Source: Paenibacillus luteus (lineage in GTDB: Bacteria > Bacillota > Bacilli > Paenibacillales > Paenibacillaceae). From it: a DNA stretch of 64,000 nt. The stretch is from assembly GCF_006542765.1 (NCBI RefSeq), contig NZ_SKCD01000026.1:25175-89174 (forward strand), in the 5' to 3' direction. How positions within the stretch are numbered: position 1 is the stretch's first letter; the number at the start of each line of letters is the position of its first letter. The position numbers and the translations under genes are program-made. Of this stretch, positions 8,949 through 17,061 are shown in pieces. Below the pieces are notes generated by a model. That model saw nothing but the letters and a program-made list of their open reading frames with translations, had not been told where the DNA came from and searched no databases.

Positions 8949-9917
8949 CTAAAATAACGAGTTTTCGGGCGAAGCCTTCCTCACGAGCCAGTTGGCGGTT
9001 AAGACGACTACAAAGCCAAACAAGGATTGATATAAGCTTACGGCGCTTCCGATCGAAAAGTTGAAATTCGTCATCAAGGAGCGGAAAACGTACGTTTCGA
9101 TAATATCCGTTGTCGGGTACAAGGCCGTATTGTTCGCTCCTACCAGATTGAAGAAGAGACCAAAATTCCCTTTCAGAATGCCGCCCAGCGAGAACAGCAT
9201 AAGAATGATGAAGGTCGGCTTGAGCCAAGGAAGCACGATGTAGATAATACGCTGGAACGCATTAGCTCCGTCGATTTCCGATGCCTCGATAATCTCGTTA
9301 TCCAGGCCCATGATTGCTGCAAAATAAATAATGGAGCCATAACCGGTGGATTGCCACAGAAAGGTTAGCACGATAATAAACGGCCATATTTTCGGGTCGG
9401 AGTAGGTTTTGACAGGTTCCATTCCGAGCGACTCCAATATGCTGTTCAGCAAACCGTAATCATAGCTCAAAACGTTGTAAGCGATTAGGCCGATCAGTAC
9501 GGCAGAAATAAAGTGCGGCAGAAACATCAGCGTTTGCGTTATTTTTTTGAACCATTTCCGGCGAATTTCATTCAACAAAATCGCAACGAAAATTTGCAGC
9601 ACATTCCCGAGGATGATAAATACCAAGTTATATGCAACCGTATTGAACGACAGCCGCCACAGGTCTCCGTTAATGACGAGGAAACGGAAGTTGTCAAAGG
9701 CGACGAACGGACTTTTGAAGATGCCGTCAGAGTAGTTGTAATTGATAAACGCGAGATACAGCCCAGGCATCGGGAGATAAGCAAATATGATAAAAAAAGC
9801 GACAGCTGGCAAGCACATGAGAAGCAGCGTTTTGTTATTCCAAAACCGTCTAAGCTTACCGCCTTTCATCTGCTGAAGTTTTTGCCGGGGCTCCCTTTCG
9901 GCTATGCTCGTTTCCAT
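8949..9917 (-). CDS. Sugar ABC transporter permease, LplB type, locus A, 322 aa
   Basis: This is a MalF-side permease with six hydrophobic segments and the EAA loop EASEIDGANAFQRIIYIVLP. LPHFISAVLIG and the end WLVRKASPENSLF are typical of LplB-like proteins. GGGGGGATTTAGG precedes the ATG. The gene starts 25 bases after the GH35 stop, so hydrolase and transporter are co-transcribed. Confidence 0.93.
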   Translation of the reverse strand: METSIAEREPRQKLQQMKGGKLRRFWNNKTLLLMCLPAVAFFIIFAYLPMPGLYLAFINYNYSDGIFKSPFVAFDNFRFLVINGDLWRLSFNTVAYNLVFIILGNVLQIFVAILLNEIRRKWFKKITQTLMFLPHFISAVLIGLIAYNVLSYDYGLLNSILESLGMEPVKTYSDPKIWPFIIVLTFLWQSTGYGSIIYFAAIMGLDNEIIEASEIDGANAFQRIIYIVLPWLKPTFIILMLFSLGGILKGNFGLFFNLVGANNTALYPTTDIIETYVFRSLMTNFNFSIGSAVSLYQSLFGFVVVLTANWLVRKASPENSLF

Positions 9918-9942
9918 CCTAAATCCCCCTCGTCGTCATAAG

Positions 9943-12762
9943 CTAGACGGATATAAATTGCAGCGCTTCTAGGCAGCCTTGCTCCTTACGGTCCACCGCC
10001 TCCAGCAATATGGCCAAGCTTCCCTTGCCCTCCTCAAACCATGCTCCCGGCAGATAGAAGGAATCAGGGCTTCCGCCTGTAAGCACCGGCCTGGCATCTC
10101 CTCCACGCAGCCAAAGCCGCCCAACGAGCCTTCCCTCCAAAAATACGGTCAGCTTCATGCCTGTTCCAATCACCTTTGCCCGCCAGCCTGCTCCCACTTC
10201 AGAGTTCATGGTTGATGCATACAGCCATGCGGTCTCACCCGGCTTCAGAGCGACCGGGAACTCTACCGCTTGCGCGGCTCCCCTGCGCCATTGCGCATGA
10301 GTTAGCAGTTCCTTCTCTTCCGCACGGCTAATGGACCAGCCCTTAGCCGCTATCCCTTCATACAGAAACACCTTTCCGGAGGATAGACCGAGCACCCGCT
10401 CCACAAATACGGTCAGCTCTACGGTTTGTCCAGCGGTTACGTAGTCTGAAATATCGAGATAAGGATCAAATGGATTCACCGCCCCGATTTCTTGGCCGCC
10501 AACAAATACGGTTGCTAGTGACTGAATCCCTTGGAAATGCAGGGTCCAAGAGCTCGCTGATTCCGATGCAAGGAACGTTTTTCGGTAATATTCAAATGCG
10601 GGATGATCTGGTGACAGCCAGCCCCCGAAGTTAACCACCGGCCATAACCTGCAATCTGGCGATTCGATCCATTCCTTGCGCAAGACGCGGTCGGCTGCAC
10701 GATATAGGCTCCAATGGCTACTGAGGGAATGAACCTTCGTTATCGCTGCTATTCCCTTCAATCCCTTCATCGCATGCAGACGCAGTCCGGGAAGTCTGGC
10801 ATCATCAAAATTGGAATGCCCCCATATTTCCACCCGTGCTTGCAACTTACCCTCTTGCAGACCGCCGTCAAGCGGCAAGAAGGCGCTTCCCCCTCCTGGA
10901 GCAACTGTTCCCGCATATTGTCCGTCTCCGTAAAGCGACAGGACATCGCTGCCTTGACGAAGCAGCAGCCCCTGCACCGCTTTACCCTCTGTCAGTTGAA
11001 CATCGGCCTCATACCAGGCAAATCCGCGGTAAATACCAAATGATTCAAGAGGATCAGCGTCCTCTGATACCAATGGCTTCACTTCAAACCCGGCTTGTTT
11101 CGGCAATCCACCCGCTGCTTCAAAGACGTCTAGCCGCCAATCGCATGCCGCGTCGACAATACTGCCGTCATACCGCTGTGCTTCCCCGTGCTCAAATGAA
11201 TCGTTGCCGTCAGCCAACCCATTTAAATAAAGCGCTTTCATTCTTGTCGTGATGAATATCTTGAGCTCACGTCCATCCGCAGCAATGACGGAACAGCCGC
11301 CATCTTCCCTCCCGTCAAAGGTGACCGTCACCGTTCCTTCCGACTCAACAGCCGCTGCGTTCCATGCCTTGATGTCCAGCGGCGGCCGTTCAAACCGCAG
11401 AACCAATTTGCCGCTCCCTTCCGTATGGAATACTAGCCGCGCGCCATCATTCGCCTTCTCCGCCATAAACAGCTCAGCGGTTGAGTTCTCCAAGCAACCG
11501 TCGCTTCCCCATATGGCGAGCGGTACCTGATAAGGAAGCGCAAGGGACCTGCCGCCTTTTAGCGTAAAGGTATTCCTAACCGCTTCTCCTCCCGCCTCTT
11601 CGCCAGGCCCAGCAAGCGCCACTTGTTTATCACGGTCATCCAAATTGGTAACAAACAGCAAGCTTCCTCCGCCTTTCAGGCGCAATGCAAACGGTCCAGC
11701 CACTCTCTCCTGATCTCCCGTAATCACCCATCCATCCGTTCCTTTATTCCCGGGAGCTGCCTGGGCTAGCGGTGCGCCGTAGGCTGCAATAAGACGGCCC
11801 AGCATTCGGCCTTCATAGGCCTCCTCGCGAATATGTCCTTCCGGAGAAATCATGCCTCCAAAATCATAATCCGAGGTCATGAAAGCGAGCGGTTTTCCCC
11901 AATTGTTCGTAGCATTCGTGAAGCCGAAGTCCGTACCTGAAACCTGCAGATAAGGTCCGAGCAGCTTGGCTCCGCAGGAAAGCAGCCTGCGCAGCAGGTA
12001 ATGAGCGCGATTCGTCTCCGTTACTAGCAGCGGATAACCTAGCTCCTCCAATCGTTCACTGTAGTGAAGCACCTTTTGCTCAAAATCGGGCTCCCGGTTA
12101 TCCGGATAAAAGTTGCAGGTCGGGACGACGTTGTCCGCGAAGCCGGAAGCTTGCAGCAAGCCGCCTTGCCCGGCGCAAGCAAATAGCGGAACCATAATGC
12201 CGTGGCCCAGCGCCATATCGCGAAGGGCGCTTATATACCCTTTGGGGTCCAAGCAATCATAGAAATCAAGCTCATTATCGAGCTGCACTCCGATGACCGT
12301 CCCCCCTTCGCCTACTTGATGCGCCTTCAGAAGCGGCAGTATTCGGTCGAACCACTTCGCCACGCTGCTCAGGAACTGTTCATCGTTATCGCGTAATCTC
12401 AGCCCTTTGGTTAGCAGATAGGCCGGCAATGCCCCTCCATCCCATTCGGAGCAAATATATGGTCCCGGCCTGGCCACTACGTAAAGTCCAGCCTCCGCAG
12501 CGGCTGCAAGAAATGCGGCAACATCCTTCTCCTCGCTAAAATCCCAGCTTCCTTCTTCTGTCTCGTGATAATTCCAAGGAAAATACACGTCAATACTGTT
12601 GTAGCCGAAGGCTTGTAGCTGCTCCATTCGCTCCTTCCAAAGCGCCCTTGGTATTCGAAAATAAAACAGCGAGGCACATAGCAAAATGTGAGGAACGCCT
12701 TGAATATGGACCGCTTCTGCCCCAAACTGCACGGACGCTTCCGTGCCTGATTGCATAGACAT
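9943..12762 (-). CDS. GH35-family beta-galactosidase, 939 aa, intracellular
   Basis: The catalytic TIM barrel fills roughly residues 15-370. RPGPYICSEWDGG is the GH35 signature; the acid/base is Glu164 in VQLDNELDF and the nucleophile Glu249 in LVTETNRAH. The remaining 550 residues are beta-rich and include jelly-roll galactose-binding-like parts. There is no signal peptide, so it should act on imported beta-galactosides. The start at 12762 has GGAGG six to eight bases upstream; an upstream in-frame extension of 57 codons runs through the operator region and is rejected. It leads the locus A operon, behind promoter 12998-13026 with a 5' leader of about 230 bases. A linkage such as beta-1,4-galactan or xyloglucan side chain is possible but not readable. 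Confidence 0.9.
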   Translation of the reverse strand: MSMQSGTEASVQFGAEAVHIQGVPHILLCASLFYFRIPRALWKERMEQLQAFGYNSIDVYFPWNYHETEEGSWDFSEEKDVAAFLAAAAEAGLYVVARPGPYICSEWDGGALPAYLLTKGLRLRDNDEQFLSSVAKWFDRILPLLKAHQVGEGGTVIGVQLDNELDFYDCLDPKGYISALRDMALGHGIMVPLFACAGQGGLLQASGFADNVVPTCNFYPDNREPDFEQKVLHYSERLEELGYPLLVTETNRAHYLLRRLLSCGAKLLGPYLQVSGTDFGFTNATNNWGKPLAFMTSDYDFGGMISPEGHIREEAYEGRMLGRLIAAYGAPLAQAAPGNKGTDGWVITGDQERVAGPFALRLKGGGSLLFVTNLDDRDKQVALAGPGEEAGGEAVRNTFTLKGGRSLALPYQVPLAIWGSDGCLENSTAELFMAEKANDGARLVFHTEGSGKLVLRFERPPLDIKAWNAAAVESEGTVTVTFDGREDGGCSVIAADGRELKIFITTRMKALYLNGLADGNDSFEHGEAQRYDGSIVDAACDWRLDVFEAAGGLPKQAGFEVKPLVSEDADPLESFGIYRGFAWYEADVQLTEGKAVQGLLLRQGSDVLSLYGDGQYAGTVAPGGGSAFLPLDGGLQEGKLQARVEIWGHSNFDDARLPGLRLHAMKGLKGIAAITKVHSLSSHWSLYRAADRVLRKEWIESPDCRLWPVVNFGGWLSPDHPAFEYYRKTFLASESASSWTLHFQGIQSLATVFVGGQEIGAVNPFDPYLDISDYVTAGQTVELTVFVERVLGLSSGKVFLYEGIAAKGWSISRAEEKELLTHAQWRRGAAQAVEFPVALKPGETAWLYASTMNSEVGAGWRAKVIGTGMKLTVFLEGRLVGRLWLRGGDARPVLTGGSPDSFYLPGAWFEEGKGSLAILLEAVDRKEQGCLEALQFISV

Positions 12763-12800
12763 GTCACAACCTCCAATAAAATAGGCTAAAGGCTCGAAAT

Positions 12801-12830
12801 ATGTAACCCGTTTCATGAAACCCGTTACAT
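12801..12830. promoter_or_regulatory. Operator palindrome O2 in the GH35 leader
   Basis: A 30-base near-perfect palindrome has outer arms ATGTAAC and GTTACAT and a core GTTTCATGAAAC, broken only by two CC pairs. It lies in the transcribed leader, 38 bases before the GH35 start codon. Confidence 0.7.
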
Positions 12831-12935
12831 ATTTAGGGAAAAATAAATACACCTCATGGCTGGCGTAAACAGATGACAATATCTGTAAGACTAGCTGACG
12901 TGCATCTATGTGCTTCTTGAAGGGCAGGAACAAAA

Positions 12936-12960
12936 CCGGCTTTCATGAAACGGGTTACAT
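12936..12960. promoter_or_regulatory. Operator O1 in the GH35 leader
   Basis: TTTCATGAAAC, two bases and GTTACAT repeat the right half of O2 in the same orientation, 130 bases away. It lies roughly 30-55 bases downstream of the predicted transcript start, where a bound LacI-type repressor could block elongation or loop with O2. The regulator encoded at 13051-14109 is the obvious candidate. Confidence 0.65.
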
Positions 12961-12997
12961 TCAATTGTGTGGTAAGCAGAAATCCGTTGACAATTTG

Positions 12998-13026
12998 ATT
13001 TTAGTCAACAATGTAAGCGTTGTCAA
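12998..13026 (-). promoter_or_regulatory. Sigma-A promoter of the locus A operon
   Basis: On the minus strand TTGACA (13026-13021) and TAAAAT (13003-12998) are spaced 17 bases apart, the best promoter I see in the window. It overlaps an exact cre box and is followed by two palindromic operators. Confidence 0.8.
13011..13025 (+). promoter_or_regulatory. CcpA cre box
   Basis: ATGTAAGCGTTGTCA matches the catabolite-responsive element consensus TGWAANCGNTNWCA at every position. It covers the -35 box and part of the spacer of the locus A promoter, a position that would give carbon catabolite repression by blocking polymerase. Confidence 0.8.
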
Positions 13027-13050
13027 TAGCGTGTTGAAAAGTTATTTATT

Positions 13051-14109
13051 TTATTGTCCCGCCCTGCGGTACGGACCTGTAGACTCCCTAATAATGAGCT
13101 CTGGCCTGACCCTCGTGTTCTTGCTTACCTTAGTTTTTGTAATCATCTGATGCAGCAGCTCTGCGGCATTTTTCCCCACATCATAACATTTCAAAGAAAC
13201 CGTCGTGAGCTCCGGGATGCTGTCGGAAGCATAGGGAATATCGTCAAATCCGATAAGAGACAAATCCTGCGGCACGGAAATTCCTGCTTTGTGAGCCGAT
13301 TTCATCACTCCGATAGCGACCAGATCATTTGCGCAAAAGATAGCCGTCGGGCGCTCCGATTCCGCGAGCAGCTCGTTCATGAACGCTTTGCCGCTGTCTA
13401 CGGAAAATCCGCCATGGCGAATCCATTCCTTCCGAACCTGGCAACCGTTCTTCTCCATCGTTCTCACAAAACCTTGAACCCTTTGCAGCGTGTTGGACAT
13501 ATGCTTATAACCGCCTACGAATGCAATTTCGCGATGGCCCAAATCGATGAGATGCTGCGTGGCCAGCTCTGCGCCTTCTCGCTCGTCAACATAGACGCGG
13601 GTAAGGCCTTCTCCCGGAAGATTTCCATTAATTAAAAGCAGTGGTACACGCTTGCCCGCCTCAACAACCTCGTTAACCAGCTCTTTATCCGGCTTCATGA
13701 GATTAATCCGGCCGCCAATCATCACAATGCCGTCTACTTGCTTTTCCATCAAAATGTTTAAATATTGCGATTCACGAACATACTGCTCTGCGGAGTCACG
13801 ATTCGTCGACACGGTATCGCATAGAAAGAAAGTGTACCCTTTGCTGCGTGCCTCCTGATCCAGACCGGACAATACCTCGGGAAAAAACGGATTCGTAATA
13901 TCGGGCAAAATAACGCCAATCATCCCAGTTTCCTTCTTAAACAAGCTTCGGGCTAAGGCATTTGGTTGAAATTGATGCTTCGTAATCAGCTCCATAACCC
14001 GATCTCTTGTCGATTTCTTTACCGGAGCAGTGTTGTTGAGTACGCGTGATACCGTAGCCACTGAAACATTCGCTTCCCTAGCAATATCATATACAGTAAC
14101 CGGCTTAAT
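13051..14109 (-). CDS. LacI-family regulator with apparent ATT start, 352 aa
   Basis: Read from ATT at 14109, the protein opens with IKPVTVYDIAREANVS followed by VATVSRVLNN, a complete LacI helix-turn-helix. Later segments GMIGVILPDITNPFFPEVLSG, VDGIVMIGG and LSLIGFDDIPYA mark the periplasmic-binding-protein-like effector domain. The first standard start in frame is GTG at 14061, which would remove half of the DNA-binding head. An in-frame TGA lies three codons before the ATT, and AGGAG stands nine bases upstream of it. It follows the GH43 terminator and precedes the locus A promoter, so it may control locus A, B or both. The family is certain; the start codon is inference. Confidence 0.85.
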   Translation of the reverse strand: MKPVTVYDIAREANVSVATVSRVLNNTAPVKKSTRDRVMELITKHQFQPNALARSLFKKETGMIGVILPDITNPFFPEVLSGLDQEARSKGYTFFLCDTVSTNRDSAEQYVRESQYLNILMEKQVDGIVMIGGRINLMKPDKELVNEVVEAGKRVPLLLINGNLPGEGLTRVYVDEREGAELATQHLIDLGHREIAFVGGYKHMSNTLQRVQGFVRTMEKNGCQVRKEWIRHGGFSVDSGKAFMNELLAESERPTAIFCANDLVAIGVMKSAHKAGISVPQDLSLIGFDDIPYASDSIPELTTVSLKCYDVGKNAAELLHQMITKTKVSKNTRVRPELIIRESTGPYRRAGQ

Positions 14110-14199
14110 AGCTGCTCACTCCTCGGTCTATAGTTTCATTCTTCGTAAGAATAACAGAAGCCATGAAAAATAGAAACGAGTATATCCCATTATTTTCAA

Positions 14200-14246
14200 A
14201 TAAAACCGAAAGAAGTTGAGGAACTTATCCCCTCCTTCTTTCGGCT
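14200..14246 (-). terminator. Terminator of the locus B operon
   Basis: CCGAAAGAAG and CTTCTTTCGG pair around a 19-base loop, followed on the minus strand by TTTTATTT, just past the GH43 stop codon. Confidence 0.85.
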
Positions 14247-14255
14247 TTAAAAGCG

Positions 14256-15128
14256 TTATTCATCCACGTCTACGTATGGCTGGCCATCCTTAAATCGAAC
14301 AAGCCCGATGCAGGTTTCGCGGAGCACGCTGGTTTCCGGCTCGGCGAGCCGATGGTAGATCAGGTACCATTCATTTTCATATTCCGTAAGCGAGGCATGT
14401 CCTGTACCTACCGCACTGGCTGATTCCAGCGTCATCCGGTTATTGTCCGGCACTTCATATGGACCCATAATATGGTCGCTGAAAGCATAGGCAATCTGGT
14501 ATCTTGGATCACGCGTATCATAATTGCTCCAGGTGAGCCAATAACGGCCATCACGCTTTTGCATATGCGGCCCTTCATTGTAGATCGCATTATTTTCTAC
14601 AGCCCCACTACTACCTTTGGAAGCATGAATTTGCATAGATAAATCGATAGGCTCAGCTTTAAACGTCACCATATCGTCTTCCAGCGGAACGATCCAGCAT
14701 TTCCCCTGCCCCCACAGCAGATAAGGCTGCCCATCGTCGTCAACGAATAAATCGGCATCAATCGACTGGCAAGCGTACTGGTCTCGCGTAAGGAGCGGAC
14801 GGTCCAGCATATCCTTAAACGGTCCGAGCGGAGAGTCGGAGACGGCTACGCCGATCTGTGCTTCCGCAGAAAAGTACATGTAATACTTCTCCTTGTATTT
14901 CGCAATGCCGGGAGCCCAAGCCTGCTTACTCGCCCAGCTAACATCGTTCAAATCCAGTGCTAGATAAGGCCCGTCCCAGTTGATGAAATCCTTGCTGTGG
15001 AAGACATGAAACTTCTCATACATCCAGCCGGCGCTATCCTTGGTTGGATATAAATAATAATCTTCGCCGTCGCGCAGGATAAACGGATCTGCCCAGAAGC
15101 CGGGCAATATCGGATTGTTGATTTGCAT
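14256..15128 (-). CDS. GH43-family glycosidase, 290 aa, intracellular
   Basis: This is a five-bladed propeller of the arabinofuranosidase/xylosidase family. The three catalytic carboxylates can be placed: Asp14 in PGFWADPFIL (base), Asp124 in QSIDADLFVDDDG (pKa modulator) and Glu185 in AIYNEGPHM (acid). At 290 aa it is a bare catalytic domain with no signal peptide or binding module, so it trims imported oligosaccharides. It is the last gene of locus B, 23 bases after the permease stop. Family members act on arabinan, arabinoxylan or galactan; which one cannot be read here. Confidence 0.9.
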   Translation of the reverse strand: MQINNPILPGFWADPFILRDGEDYYLYPTKDSAGWMYEKFHVFHSKDFINWDGPYLALDLNDVSWASKQAWAPGIAKYKEKYYMYFSAEAQIGVAVSDSPLGPFKDMLDRPLLTRDQYACQSIDADLFVDDDGQPYLLWGQGKCWIVPLEDDMVTFKAEPIDLSMQIHASKGSSGAVENNAIYNEGPHMQKRDGRYWLTWSNYDTRDPRYQIAYAFSDHIMGPYEVPDNNRMTLESASAVGTGHASLTEYENEWYLIYHRLAEPETSVLRETCIGLVRFKDGQPYVDVDE

Positions 15129-15151
15129 GCTGATTCTCCTTTTATGATTGA

Positions 15152-16030
15152 TTATTCCTTAACGGAGCCAAGCGTAATGCCGTGTACGAAATAGCGTTGC
15201 AGGAATGGATAGATGATTAAGATCGGCAGCATCGTTACAACGATTTTAGCCGCGTTGAATGTCCGCTGGGAGAAGTTAATCAAATCCTCCGGCCTCGTAG
15301 AAGACGAAATCGACGGGGCCACCACCAGCTGCTGAATATACGTTTGCAGTGGAATATTATGCTGCTTGTTCATCAGAATCAAACCGTCAAAAAATGCGTT
15401 CCAATGGCTAACGATGCTGAACAACGTAACCGTGGCAATAGCTGGCATCGCCAGCGGAACCGCGATCGTAATGAGCGTTCGCCACGGCCCTGCCCCGTCC
15501 ATTTTCGCCGACTCGTTAATTTCCTTCGGCAAGCCGCGGAAGAAATTCATCAGCAAGATCACGTTAAAGATAGGAACGGCCGTCGGGAGCACAAGCGCCC
15601 AGATCGTATCGGTCAAATGAAGGCTCTTCACGACCATATACCATGGAATCAACCCGCCGGTGAACATCATCGTAAATACGATGACCCACATATAAATGTC
15701 TCTACTGCGGAACTCAAGCCGTTCCTTGGCAAGCGGATAAGCCATTAGAATCGTTAACACGAAATTGATTGCCCCGCCAAGCAGCACCCGCTTAACCGAT
15801 ACGCCGAAGGCATCGAAGAAGCGGCTATCCTTAAACATATATTCATAGGAGTAAAAAGTAAAGTCAACTGGGAATAAGGTGACTGCACCGGAGGCTGCCG
15901 CCGACTTCCCGCTGAAAGACAATGAAATGACATAGATCAGCGGCAGCAAGCAAAGCAGCGTAACGAGCAGCATAATGAGCGTCAAAATAATATCAGTCGT
16001 CCTGATTCCGCGTTTACCTGTGAGCGGCAT
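15152..16030 (-). CDS. Sugar ABC transporter permease, LplC/YtcP type, locus B, 292 aa
   Basis: Six membrane segments, the EAA loop ESAKMDGAGPWRTLITIAVP, the GGLIPWYMVV segment and the ending QRYFVHGITLGSVKE mark a MalG-side permease. GAAGGGAAG precedes the ATG. It works with the neighbouring LplB-type permease and the lipoprotein at 17062-18702. Confidence 0.93.
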   Translation of the reverse strand: MPLTGKRGIRTTDIILTLIMLLVTLLCLLPLIYVISLSFSGKSAAASGAVTLFPVDFTFYSYEYMFKDSRFFDAFGVSVKRVLLGGAINFVLTILMAYPLAKERLEFRSRDIYMWVIVFTMMFTGGLIPWYMVVKSLHLTDTIWALVLPTAVPIFNVILLMNFFRGLPKEINESAKMDGAGPWRTLITIAVPLAMPAIATVTLFSIVSHWNAFFDGLILMNKQHNIPLQTYIQQLVVAPSISSSTRPEDLINFSQRTFNAAKIVVTMLPILIIYPFLQRYFVHGITLGSVKE

Positions 16031-16080
16031 GGGACACTTCCCTTCTGGTTACAATAATGCGATCTCTCGGTGCCGTCATG

Positions 16081-16995
16081 CTAGAAAATGCGATAACCTG
16101 CGAACTTAGCCGCTAGCCTGTAGGATAGGAAGATCAGAATGAACCCGACAACCGACTTCAAGGCTCCTACCGCTGTCGCTAAGCCATATTGATATTGTAC
16201 AAGTCCGATTCGGTAGACATAGGTATCGATAATGTCTCCCGACTCATAGACCAAGGGATTGTATAGGTTATAGATCTGATCAAAGCCTGCGTTTAAAATA
16301 TTGCCAATATTGAGCGTGGACACGAGAATGATCGTCGGCAAAATACCCGGCAGCGTGACGCTCCATATTTTGCGAATCCGGCCCGCACCGTCAATGGAGG
16401 CTGCTTCATAGAGCGAAGGATTAATCGCCGTTAACGCCGCTAAGAAAATGATCGTGTTAAAGCCAAACTCTTTCCATACATCACTCAATATAACGACTGC
16501 CGGGAACCAGTTATTGCTTCCGAGGAAAAAGATCGGTTCACCAGTAATAGCTGTCACCACTTGATTGACGATGCCGTTCTGGGAGAGCATATCGTTCAAA
16601 ATGCCCGCGAGAATAACCCACGAGAGAAAATGCGGCAAATAAATTATCGTCTGCATCCACTTTTTCAATCGGCTAAAGATGATTTCATGAAGCAGCAGCG
16701 CGGTCGTTACCGGGATGAGTACATTCATGAGCATTTTCATTAGAGAGATAAAGATCGTGTTGAAAAAAATGATTTTGCTGTCATCAAGCTCGAACATGTA
16801 CTTGAAGTTTTCTAAGCCTACCCATTTGGAGCCGAATATCCCTTTAACGGGAATATAATCTTGGAACGCAATCGCCATTCCGAATAGTGGAACTATTCCG
16901 AAAATAATAAGGAGGATCATGCCCGGCGCCAGCATCAGATGATAATGAAACGTATTTTTGGAATCTCGCAAAGCTCCCACTCCGTCCTTAAGCAA
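16081..16995 (-). CDS. Sugar ABC transporter permease, LplB type, locus B, about 304 aa
   Basis: This is a MalF-side permease with six hydrophobic segments, the EAA loop EAASIDGAGRIRKIWSVTLP, and YLPHFLSWVILAGIL before it. The start is uncertain: I keep TTG at 16995, but GTG five codons later and TTG eight codons later have purine-rich sites (AAGGA, GGAG) at better distances. No ATG occurs before residue 21. The choice does not affect the membrane domains. Confidence 0.9.
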   Translation of the reverse strand: MLKDGVGALRDSKNTFHYHLMLAPGMILLIIFGIVPLFGMAIAFQDYIPVKGIFGSKWVGLENFKYMFELDDSKIIFFNTIFISLMKMLMNVLIPVTTALLLHEIIFSRLKKWMQTIIYLPHFLSWVILAGILNDMLSQNGIVNQVVTAITGEPIFFLGSNNWFPAVVILSDVWKEFGFNTIIFLAALTAINPSLYEAASIDGAGRIRKIWSVTLPGILPTIILVSTLNIGNILNAGFDQIYNLYNPLVYESGDIIDTYVYRIGLVQYQYGLATAVGALKSVVGFILIFLSYRLAAKFAGYRIF

Positions 16996-17061
16996 ACTCT
17001 AATTTCACCGAAACTGGGCGTTCCTGCTTGCGATTCGCCCAATTCCGGTGCACTGCTTGTT

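Noticed and set aside
12763..12933. N-terminal extension of the GH35 protein by 57 codons
   Set aside because: The extension would translate the palindromic operator, has no ribosome site, and the ATG at 12762 follows GGAGG at a good distance.
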